Source of the DNA: Sulfurimonas sp. hsl 1-7
Lineage (GTDB): Bacteria > Campylobacterota > Campylobacteria > Campylobacterales > Sulfurimonadaceae
Length of the DNA stretch: 64,000 nt
Reading direction: 5' to 3'
Assembly: GCF_030577135.1 (NCBI RefSeq)
Contig: NZ_JAUIRR010000002.1
Coordinates: 186,001 to 250,000, forward strand
The position numbers and the translations under genes were made by a program. Numbering within the stretch: the stretch's first letter is position 1; the number at the start of each line of letters is the position of its first letter. A model generated the notes under the pieces. That model was not told where the DNA came from. It did not search any database and saw only the letters and a list, made by a program, of their open reading frames with translations. Positions 7,366 to 15,052 of the stretch are shown here, piece after piece.

Positions 7366-10300
7366 TGTTCAAGAATAAAATTATTTACATTCTAATAGTA
7401 AGTTTCAGTATAGTTTTTAGTGGATGCACGGCTAAAGATTTGGCATTGGTTTTTGTGCCTGGCATGACTTATGACAAAGCTAAGAATCTTTTTCCTGAAA
7501 AGCAAAATGATAGTGAGTTTTTAACACCAATAGAAGACCAATTTTCAACTAAGTTAAGAGCAAATTATTTTAAAAAAAGTCACTGGACTGGTTATTTTAT
7601 AGCTGAGAATAAAGTTTTTTATTTTATGGTAAAAGTTCAAAATTCTAACCTAAAAAACAAACCTGTGAGAATAGTGATTTTTGATGAAAATGGTCATCAA
7701 GTTAACAATTATTATGATGCAGTCATGGAGTCCTTTAACGGAGTATTATTTGTTTTAGCACCTACAAAAAAATGGGTCAATGAACACAAAAATACAGATA
7801 TCTATACCTTCTCATTTTGGAGAAGTGATATAAATCATAATATATTAACTGGAGATGTAGATTTAATAAAGTCTAATACTGAAAAAGCCAACAGCGTTGG
7901 CTTTTTTAATTTAGTACGTTCGGATGAATATAAGCTGCCTACATCCACATTTGAGAATCCATATAGCAGTTCATTAGGTGAACAACAACTAACAACATAT
8001 GAAAAAAACAATGATTCCAAAATTTATCTTAGAACTGATAACAAAGCCCATTCTGACATGATTAATAATCTAATAGTAACAAAAGATAAAAAACATTTTA
8101 TTACCTCTAGCAAAGATAAAACAATTCGTGTATGGGATAGCAATACTGCTACAAGTCAAAGAAAGATCATAGGACAAATTGGAAAAAGCATGATAGGAAA
8201 AATCAATAGCATTGCAGTAAGCCCAAATCAAAAACTTTTATGTTCTACTGGTTATTTTGATGGTCCTACAAGAAGAGATGTTACTAAAATCCGAATTTTT
8301 GATTTTAAATCAGGAAAACTTTTACATACTCTAAAAGCACATCAAAATTCTGTTTCAGACATGCAGTTTAGCAAGAATGGGAAATATCTGTACTCTATAG
8401 GACAAGATTATACTTTAAAAATTTGGGATACAAAAACTTTTAAACTCATTGATAATATATCATTTTACAATGGTGTTAAAGTAGATCCAACTACCTTACA
8501 ATTAAGAGAGATAGAAAATTCTAAGTTACATCAAATAGTTATAACATATGGTAAAGAAGTTGCTATTTATGATCTAGACACAAAAAAGTTTTCTAACAAA
8601 TATATTAATAATTATCCAATACATGGCTTAGCAGTAAATGGTTTAGATATTGCAATCTCTGGTTATGGTGAAGAAGAAAGAGCCAATCCAAAAGGAAAAA
8701 GAAATATTGTAATATTGGATTATGGATTACATCTATTAGCATCATTAGTATATAAAGGTTATCAAGTACCAACAAAATTAGTTTATAATGAAAAAGGAAA
8801 TAAATTAGCTGTATTGGCATTTGATAAAATTGTAATTTATAATAGGTCAAAAGGTTATCATTTAGAATATGAATATACTAATAAAGATTTTGCTCGTTAT
8901 ATCAATACAATAATATTTTTAACTAATAAAAAACTACTTTTTACAGACATATATAATAAGATTGCTGTTTTAGATATAAATACCAAAAAAGTAATACAAA
9001 AAAATCTTGGAGGTTTTAAAGAACTTAAAGTAAGTTTTCAAGGACATACTATTGCCTGGAATAAATTTTCTAATAATAAAAAGAAAAGAAAATTCTTAAA
9101 AAGAAGAGCATTAGATATATTGAATGGAAAATTTGTTACTGGTATCCCTTCTGAAACAGAGTTACCAAGAAGTAAAGGTAATCTCAGTTTAAAAACTAAT
9201 GCAATGCATAATGAGCTCTTTATAATGAAAAATGATAAAGTCATTAAAACAATTATTCAAGACAGATTTATGGGGATAGAACATGGAGTTTTTGGATTTT
9301 ATAAACACTATATCCTTTCTGCGGGTCATGATGTTATCAGTATATATAGTTTAAATGGTGACCTAATAACTCGTTTAGTCGGACATAATGGAATAATTTA
9401 TCAATTGGCCCTAGACCAAGATCGTTTAGTAAGTATTGCAACAGATCAAAGTATTAAGGTTTGGGATCTTTCAAAAATAGGATCACAATCCCTACTTGAA
9501 CCTTTAGTTAGTATACATTTAAACACTTCGTTAGACGAATGGATAATGTGGACTCCAGAAGGTTTTTTTAATTCCTCAGAGCATGGACTACAAGATATTG
9601 GTTTTCATTTGAATAAAGGAATAGATAAAGAAGCACAATGGGTTTCTATGGATAAATTATATGATCATTTTTTTAGACCAGATTTAGTAAAAATGAAATT
9701 AGAAGGAAAAGATATTAGTAAATATACTGGTGGTCTAACATTTAAAGATGTACTTAAAAGTCCACCTCCGACTGTGAGCATTGAAGAAGTTGCTAAAAAT
9801 GGTATAGATAAGAGAAAAAGAACTCTAAAACTTTCTTTCAAGGTTCAAGAAACAGATGCTGGTGGAATTGGTATTATACGTGTTTACCAAGAAGGAAAAC
9901 TTGTTAAAACTATTGGTGAAGGAAAAATAAACCGTGCTATAGCAAATGCAGATGAAAAGTTAAGAGAAGAAAAATTAAATGAACTTTCCAAGCAAAGACA
10001 AAAAGAGTATTTAGCTCAACTGGAAACTAGTGTATCAAAGTCTGTAAACGGTACATTGAATGACTCTGAATTGATAGGTGATGTAGAGATAGAAGAACTA
10101 AACAATAAAGCTGGTGAATACACAATAACACTTCCTATAAAAGCTGGAAAAAACAACATTGCGGTTGAAGCTTTTAACAAAACAAATACTGTCGCAAGTT
10201 ATAGAGCCAGCATAGATGTAGACGCTAAACTAAAAGAACGTCAACCTACAATATATGTACTTGCAGCAGGGGTTAATCAATTTGAGCAGAACAATGTAAG

Positions 10301-10955
10301 CACATTAAAATATTCAGAAAATGATGCAAAAAGCATAGCTAAAGAGATCAAAAATGCTACAAAATATAAAACAGAAGTAACTCTTTTAACAGGTAAAGAA
10401 GTTACAAAAGAAAATATTTCTACAGCTATAGAAAATATAAAAAAGAAAGCTCATCTTGAAGATAAAATCGTGTTTTATATCTCTACACATGGTAAATCTG
10501 CTCGTGGACGATTATATTTGGTACCGCAAAACAATAAAAAACTAAAAAATTGGCTAAACTTTGAAGATCTTTTTAAAGAGATACAGTCTATTTCTGCACT
10601 TGATCAGATATTTATTATTGATGCTTGTGAATCCGGTCAAGCGAGTGAAATCATGTCCGCTGTTTATGATGCTAAAGCTTCTGTTCTTGCTAAACAATCT
10701 GGAGTACATGTTTTAATGGCTACTACTAAAGGGACTTTTGCGTTTGAAAGTGCAGATAAAAATGCCAAGCATGGAGTTTTTACAAACAATATTTTAAAAG
10801 CTTTAAATGATAAGCATACAGATAAAAATAGAGATAAGCAAATATCTATTATAGAGTTATCGGATGCCTTAAAAGATCCAAAATATAGTGTAGAACATCA
10901 ATTTCCAATCATTAGAAATGTTGGTGAAGATACAAAAGTGAAACAATTGAGATAA
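7365..10955 (+). CDS. WD40-repeat caspase-like lipoprotein
   Basis: This 1196-residue lipoprotein (lipobox FSGC, Cys21) combines a beta-propeller with a C-terminal peptidase C14 domain. WD40-like blades are clear near residues 232-262 (DKTIRVWD), 275-365 (KIWDTKT) and 655-706 (IKVWDLS). A WIMWTPEGFFNSS segment and an RPDLVKMKLEG stretch follow, a linker typical of bacterial WD40-caspase proteins. Two Ig-like strand-rich stretches precede the caspase fold (about 985-1190). The catalytic pair is intact: His1042 in YISTHGKS and Cys1088 in IIDACESG. An acidic-ligand pocket or Lys/Arg specificity cannot be read from sequence. The lipid anchor places the peptidase outside the cytoplasm, an unusual site for a caspase homologue. 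Confidence 0.88.
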   Translation: MFKNKIIYILIVSFSIVFSGCTAKDLALVFVPGMTYDKAKNLFPEKQNDSEFLTPIEDQFSTKLRANYFKKSHWTGYFIAENKVFYFMVKVQNSNLKNKPVRIVIFDENGHQVNNYYDAVMESFNGVLFVLAPTKKWVNEHKNTDIYTFSFWRSDINHNILTGDVDLIKSNTEKANSVGFFNLVRSDEYKLPTSTFENPYSSSLGEQQLTTYEKNNDSKIYLRTDNKAHSDMINNLIVTKDKKHFITSSKDKTIRVWDSNTATSQRKIIGQIGKSMIGKINSIAVSPNQKLLCSTGYFDGPTRRDVTKIRIFDFKSGKLLHTLKAHQNSVSDMQFSKNGKYLYSIGQDYTLKIWDTKTFKLIDNISFYNGVKVDPTTLQLREIENSKLHQIVITYGKEVAIYDLDTKKFSNKYINNYPIHGLAVNGLDIAISGYGEEERANPKGKRNIVILDYGLHLLASLVYKGYQVPTKLVYNEKGNKLAVLAFDKIVIYNRSKGYHLEYEYTNKDFARYINTIIFLTNKKLLFTDIYNKIAVLDINTKKVIQKNLGGFKELKVSFQGHTIAWNKFSNNKKKRKFLKRRALDILNGKFVTGIPSETELPRSKGNLSLKTNAMHNELFIMKNDKVIKTIIQDRFMGIEHGVFGFYKHYILSAGHDVISIYSLNGDLITRLVGHNGIIYQLALDQDRLVSIATDQSIKVWDLSKIGSQSLLEPLVSIHLNTSLDEWIMWTPEGFFNSSEHGLQDIGFHLNKGIDKEAQWVSMDKLYDHFFRPDLVKMKLEGKDISKYTGGLTFKDVLKSPPPTVSIEEVAKNGIDKRKRTLKLSFKVQETDAGGIGIIRVYQEGKLVKTIGEGKINRAIANADEKLREEKLNELSKQRQKEYLAQLETSVSKSVNGTLNDSELIGDVEIEELNNKAGEYTITLPIKAGKNNIAVEAFNKTNTVASYRASIDVDAKLKERQPTIYVLAAGVNQFEQNNVSTLKYSENDAKSIAKEIKNATKYKTEVTLLTGKEVTKENISTAIENIKKKAHLEDKIVFYISTHGKSARGRLYLVPQNNKKLKNWLNFEDLFKEIQSISALDQIFIIDACESGQASEIMSAVYDAKASVLAKQSGVHVLMATTKGTFAFESADKNAKHGVFTNNILKALNDKHTDKNRDKQISIIELSDALKDPKYSVEHQFPIIRNVGEDTKVKQLR

Positions 10956-10976
10956 CAATTTAGGAGAAGTTATAAA

Positions 10977-11621
10977 ATGGAAAAAGTAGGAAAAATACAT
11001 TTTTATGCGAGCGGATGGACTGCATATTCTGCTGTAGATATCTACTATGATGGGCAAAGATATATGATAGACTTAGGCTTATTTGGAGAAGACTCCAAAT
11101 ATGGCAAAAGTGTTGAAGAACTTGCCAGCTATTTACGACGTTATTATGCAAAAGATGAAAAGTTTGAGATTAAAAAAATAGATCTTGATCTCTCACCATA
11201 TCATGATAAAATTGCTGCTCAAGAAGCTGAAAAGTTTCAAAAACAAGAACAAAAACAGCGTGAACGTGAAGAACTTGATAGAAAAAAACAACAGGACAAA
11301 GTTGAAGATAATCAAAAATATCAAGACGAATTGAATGATATACGAGAAGAAAGAGCTGCACACAAGGAAAAGATAAAAAATCTTCAAGGCAGTTTATTTA
11401 TGAAGATAGTAAAGTTCTATCTATTATCAGTTGTAAGTTTAGTAAAAAATCTTTTTATGGCATTGCTAAATAGCCTATATGGTGCTGTGTCAACTTCATC
11501 TCGATTTAATAAATTAGTAAATCGCTATTATTTTGCAGCTATTAAAGATTCTCTTATAGTATTGACTCCGATAGTTGCTATTCTTTATATAATAGAATTT
11601 ATTCAACAAACATTTTCTTAA
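10977..11621 (+). CDS. Coiled-coil membrane protein closing the caspase operon
   Basis: The 214-residue product begins without a signal peptide. A small alpha/beta head (residues 1-75; GKIHFYASGWTAYSAVDIYYDG) is followed by a very charged, Gln/Lys/Glu-rich helix likely to be a coiled coil (about 78-140), then two hydrophobic helices (about 143-170 and 190-210). I recognise no family. AGGAG lies 10 bases before the ATG, 21 bases after the caspase stop. The layout suggests a cytoplasmic head and stalk anchored at the inner membrane, possibly the cytoplasmic partner of the periplasmic proteins in this unit; that role is an inference. Confidence 0.65.
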   Translation: MEKVGKIHFYASGWTAYSAVDIYYDGQRYMIDLGLFGEDSKYGKSVEELASYLRRYYAKDEKFEIKKIDLDLSPYHDKIAAQEAEKFQKQEQKQREREELDRKKQQDKVEDNQKYQDELNDIREERAAHKEKIKNLQGSLFMKIVKFYLLSVVSLVKNLFMALLNSLYGAVSTSSRFNKLVNRYYFAAIKDSLIVLTPIVAILYIIEFIQQTFS

Positions 11622-11666
11622 ATCAACTGTTCTGAAGATTTCTCATGCTTTATTAAAAAATTGTGT

Positions 11667-12278
11667 TTAACTTTTATAAATGACTTGAAAACTCTCGACT
11701 ATTATTCCTGAAATGGAATGTTCTATTTCTATAAGTTCAAAATCGGTTATTTGAGAAATGCAGGAAGCAGCTTGTTGGGAAATCAAGATCTCATGTTCAC
11801 CTGCGAGATCTTCCCCAAGTTTACTTGCGATATTAACAGGTGTTCCAAAAAAATCATTGTTATCGAGTAAAAGAATTTCTCCATAATCAATGCCAATGGA
11901 AATCTTTATATCATGTTCGTCTGGTTTCGATATATTTGCTGCCTTTAACTGAGTATTTAAAGCGATCGAAACACTAATAGCATCTATAGTTTCATCAAAA
12001 ACTGCAAATACATTATCTGCTTCCATTTTTACAACTACACCGTTACTACTATTTATAAGTTCAATAGCTTGTGTCTGCATCTCTTGAATCATGGCGAGAT
12101 AGTGTACTGTTCCATATTGTTTAGTGATTCTACTAAAACCTGACATATCGATTACCAAAACAGCTTTTTTTTGCCCAAACTTTTTCCATATCTCATGTTC
12201 TAAAGCTTTTCGATCCTCTTCATATAAGGCACTAGAATATTTAACTAACAATCTATGTAGTTCATGTTTATCGTTCAT
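11667..12278 (-). CDS. Stand-alone class III adenylate/guanylate cyclase domain protein
   Basis: The 203-residue soluble protein is essentially one cyclase homology domain. Both metal-binding Asp residues are present (DMSGF near residue 44, KMEADNVFAVFD near 110). The Lys in VVVKMEAD and the Asp in NNDFFG match positions that favour ATP over GTP in class III enzymes. In the transition-state motif N-x-x-S-R the Arg is replaced by Lys (VNIASKLGED). A short helical region with no recognised domain precedes it. It is convergent with the caspase operon, 45 bases from its end. Activity is plausible but the Arg-to-Lys change lowers certainty. Confidence 0.82.
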   Translation of the reverse strand: MNDKHELHRLLVKYSSALYEEDRKALEHEIWKKFGQKKAVLVIDMSGFSRITKQYGTVHYLAMIQEMQTQAIELINSSNGVVVKMEADNVFAVFDETIDAISVSIALNTQLKAANISKPDEHDIKISIGIDYGEILLLDNNDFFGTPVNIASKLGEDLAGEHEILISQQAASCISQITDFELIEIEHSISGIIVESFQVIYKS

Positions 12279-12284
12279 TTATCT

Positions 12285-12298
12285 CACTTTATAAAGTG
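12285..12298. promoter_or_regulatory. Perfect 14-bp palindrome at the cyclase start
   Basis: CACTTTATAAAGTG is fully self-complementary and ends six bases before the cyclase ATG. It overlaps the expected ribosome-binding region and contains a TATAA core, so it could be an operator, a -10 region, or both. Confidence 0.5.
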
Positions 12299-12392
12299 TA
12301 GTGTTCTATAAAATTTATTTCATATCTTAATTAAATCCCCCTTAATAGACTTTGATATTAGGACTACAAGAGTGCCTTTAAAGATGATTCTG

Positions 12393-12398
12393 TATAAT
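12393..12398 (+). promoter_or_regulatory. -10 element of the WYL regulator gene
   Basis: TATAAT preceded by TG fits an extended -10. It is 49 bases before the ATG at 12448 and 115 bases from the divergent cyclase start. Confidence 0.5.
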
Positions 12399-12447
12399 TG
12401 TTAAACTACTAATCTAAGATAATGTCAATAATTGAATGGAGTTAGAA

Positions 12448-13374
12448 ATGGCAACATCACAACATGATAAATTCTTTGCAAGATCAATTTTACTTTTACA
12501 AGAGCTTTCTGAGTGTGGCAGCAAAAACATAAGTGAATTAGCAGAGATGTTTGGAGTGAATAAACGTACAATCTATAGAGATATAGAGAGACTTCATTTC
12601 TTTCCCATAGAGCTTGAAAAGGGAAAAGGTATTGTACGTATAGCTGAAGGCTTTGCACTGGAAAATCCAAAACTACAGGATTTGGAACTTTTAGTTGCTG
12701 AACTTGCTTTTAGTTCTATTCGTAATATTGATCACAATACAGACAGGCATCTATCTTCAATCCGTGCAAAAATTTCAAATCCTATGTTCTTTACTCCTTA
12801 CGATATTAAACCAGAATCATATGAAGAAATAAATATGGATTCTGAACTCTCAAATAAAATTGAAGATGCTATCACTAAAAGAAATGTCTCTAAAGTAAAA
12901 AACAATGAGCAGTTTTCAGTCGTTGAACCATATAAAATGGTTGCTTTTGATGGATTTTGGTACTTGTTAGCAAAAGATAGAGCAGATAATAAAATCAAAA
13001 CCTATATGTTAGCAAATATGCAAGACTTTCATGCGACAACAGAAGTATTTGACACTACTTATACAGATGTAGATAAACTACTTCAAAATGTTCATAGTGC
13101 TTGGTTTGATGATGGAAACAGTTTTGAAGTTCAAGTAAAAATTAAACCAGAGGTTTCACAATTTTTTGAACTAAAAAAACATCTTTCATCTCAAAAAGTT
13201 TTAAAAAAATATGATGATGGTTCTTTACTTGTTTCATTTGAGGTAAGCCATGATGAAGATGTAGATAATCTGATCAAAGCATGGCTACCTTATATAGAAA
13301 TTATTTCCCCTAAACGCTTACGCAATAAACTGGTAGAAGAGTTAGAAAACTATATCGCACAAATCAAGGAATAA
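12448..13374 (+). CDS. WYL-domain transcriptional regulator
   Basis: The product has an N-terminal helix-turn-helix (about residues 10-60; MFGVNKRTIYRDIERL) of the DeoR/HTH_11 kind followed by a WYL-type ligand-sensing region (about 130-200; EPYKMVAFDGFWYLLAKD) and a C-terminal extension ending ISPKRLRNKLVEELENY. WYL regulators often sense nucleic-acid or nucleotide ligands and frequently sit beside defence or stress genes. The start at 12448 is chosen because GGAG lies seven bases upstream; an ATG at 12436 has no such site. It is divergent from the cyclase and is a candidate regulator of the block; no DNA target is known. Confidence 0.85.
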   Translation: MATSQHDKFFARSILLLQELSECGSKNISELAEMFGVNKRTIYRDIERLHFFPIELEKGKGIVRIAEGFALENPKLQDLELLVAELAFSSIRNIDHNTDRHLSSIRAKISNPMFFTPYDIKPESYEEINMDSELSNKIEDAITKRNVSKVKNNEQFSVVEPYKMVAFDGFWYLLAKDRADNKIKTYMLANMQDFHATTEVFDTTYTDVDKLLQNVHSAWFDDGNSFEVQVKIKPEVSQFFELKKHLSSQKVLKKYDDGSLLVSFEVSHDEDVDNLIKAWLPYIEIISPKRLRNKLVEELENYIAQIKE

Positions 13375-13378
13375 GACC

Positions 13379-13915
13379 ATGAAAATAATAGTTTTTTTGA
13401 TTATATTCTTAGCTATGACTTTAGATGCTGATATATATAATTTAGATAGTAATGTAGATAATGAGTATTTAGTCAAACAACTAGGACAAAATAAACAAAT
13501 TAAATTAAAAAAAAGATATGAAAATTTAAAATTTACGAATTTAATAGATGATAGTCATAGGTCAGAAACAAGGACTAAAAATAATTGTAAGTATACAGAC
13601 ATAAAAAACAACCATATCACTTTTTTATTTTATGAAAATAAATTAAAAGTTTTGGAGAATGCTAATAGTAATAACAATAACATTTTAATATGTTTCTCAA
13701 GCTATGAAGAATATTTATTGTTAAAACATGAAATTCAAATAGCATTTTACAAAGAACTCAAGAATATTAAAGATCCTTATTTTATGAAAAAAAGAGAAGA
13801 AGTTGCAAAAGAGATAAACATAACAGAAAAAGAGATTATGAAACCGTACAGCATGAAAAAAGATACGACAAAATTACACGAAGATATCAACTTTTTATAT
13901 AAGCAACTTCAATAA
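13379..13915 (+). CDS. Small exported protein downstream of the WYL regulator
   Basis: The 178-residue product begins with a hydrophobic signal sequence ending LDA at about residue 17. The mature part is very rich in Lys, Asn and Glu, largely helical towards the C-terminus, with two Cys (NNCKYTD, LICFSSY). No family is recognised. It starts four bases after the regulator stop, so it is probably co-transcribed. Composition is AT-rich like the rest of the block. Confidence 0.55.
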   Translation: MKIIVFLIIFLAMTLDADIYNLDSNVDNEYLVKQLGQNKQIKLKKRYENLKFTNLIDDSHRSETRTKNNCKYTDIKNNHITFLFYENKLKVLENANSNNNNILICFSSYEEYLLLKHEIQIAFYKELKNIKDPYFMKKREEVAKEINITEKEIMKPYSMKKDTTKLHEDINFLYKQLQ

Positions 13916-13956
13916 AATTTTATGCAGCTTTTGATTCTATTCTTCAATATGAACAT

Positions 13957-14097
13957 TTAGTCGAAAATATATCCATTAGCTAAAATATCGCAAAAGCTTG
14001 CTATATAAGCCATATCTTTCAGCAGTTTAGCCTCCCTGTTTTCATAATATTCTCTATAAATCAATTCTTTGATATTTTTAATAGTATGGAATGTTCC
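13957..14097 (-). pseudogene. Possible gene remnant in the gap before aguB
   Basis: A 46-codon open stretch reads HTIKNIKELIYREYYENREAK... and ends DILANGYIFD before a stop. The composition looks protein-like, but there is no ATG near its beginning (only an internal TTG and a late ATG) and no ribosome site. It may be the 3' end of a lost gene at the right edge of the accessory block. The rest of 13916-14163 shows nothing definable. Confidence 0.25.
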
Positions 14098-14163
14098 TTA
14101 TAAGCTAGACTGTTACTAAAACAGTTCTTTTTGGAACGTGACTTCTACTGAGAGGTCCGTCCT

Positions 14164-15009
14164 TTATTTACAGAGTTTTGAATAAGCAGCAGGTCTACGA
14201 TCACGAATCAGTCCCCAGTACTCTCTTTGTTTTGCATTTTCTGTAAAATCAAATTCACCGTAGATGATCTCCTCTTTGTCACGGCTCGCTTCAGCTATCT
14301 TCTCACCCGTATAATCAGTTATAAACGATGAACCGTAAAAAGTAAGCTCACAGCTTTCACCTTTTTCTGTACCTATTCTGTTTGCAGCAACTACAGGGAT
14401 AGTATTTGTCGCAGCATGCCCCATCTGAACACGTTGCCAATGTTCTTTAGAATCTAAGTGGATCTCAGGCTCGCTTCCAATCGCAGTCGGATAGAAAATA
14501 ATATCTGCACCCATAAGTGTAAGAGCGCGTGCAGTTTCACAAAACCACTGATCCCAGCAGATCCCCACGCCCACTTTTCCAAACTCTGTCTCATACACTT
14601 TAAAGCCTGTATCACCCGGAGTGAAATAGAACTTTTCTTCATATCCAGGACCGTCTGGAATATGTGTTTTACGGTAGTTATCCATCACTGTTCCGTCCGT
14701 ATCTATGGCAACTAAAGAGTTGAAGTATTTATCTTCTGTTTTTTCAAAATAGCTCACCAAGATCACAACATGATGCTCACGTGCAAGTGGAATAAACTCT
14801 GCAATTACCGGATTATTTTCCAGTGGCTGTGCCCAAGAAAAATATTTTTTATCCATATCTTTACAAAAATAGTACCCCTCAAAAAGCTCCGGTAAAAGTA
14901 TAATATTTGCACCGTTATTTGCCGCTTCTTTGACAAACTCCTTTGCCTTGGCAACATTTTTACTTTTATCTTCACCCATTTGCATCTGAATCGCTGCAAC
15001 TTTTACCAT
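14164..15009 (-). CDS. aguB: N-carbamoylputrescine amidase
   Basis: This nitrilase-superfamily enzyme converts N-carbamoylputrescine to putrescine, carbon dioxide and ammonia. The catalytic triad is visible: Glu in LLPELFEGYYFC, Lys in YRKTHIPDG and Cys in GVGICWDQWF. The segment THIPDGPGYEEKFYFTPGD is typical of AguB rather than other amidases. The start at MVKVAAIQ (15009) is chosen because GGGGAA lies upstream; a longer frame from 15027 has no advantage. The partner agmatine deiminase gene lies at 48548. Confidence 0.92.
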   Translation of the reverse strand: MVKVAAIQMQMGEDKSKNVAKAKEFVKEAANNGANIILLPELFEGYYFCKDMDKKYFSWAQPLENNPVIAEFIPLAREHHVVILVSYFEKTEDKYFNSLVAIDTDGTVMDNYRKTHIPDGPGYEEKFYFTPGDTGFKVYETEFGKVGVGICWDQWFCETARALTLMGADIIFYPTAIGSEPEIHLDSKEHWQRVQMGHAATNTIPVVAANRIGTEKGESCELTFYGSSFITDYTGEKIAEASRDKEEIIYGEFDFTENAKQREYWGLIRDRRPAAYSKLCK

Positions 15010-15052
15010 GGTATTCCCCCACTTCAAATAATTGAGGAAATTTTACTACATT

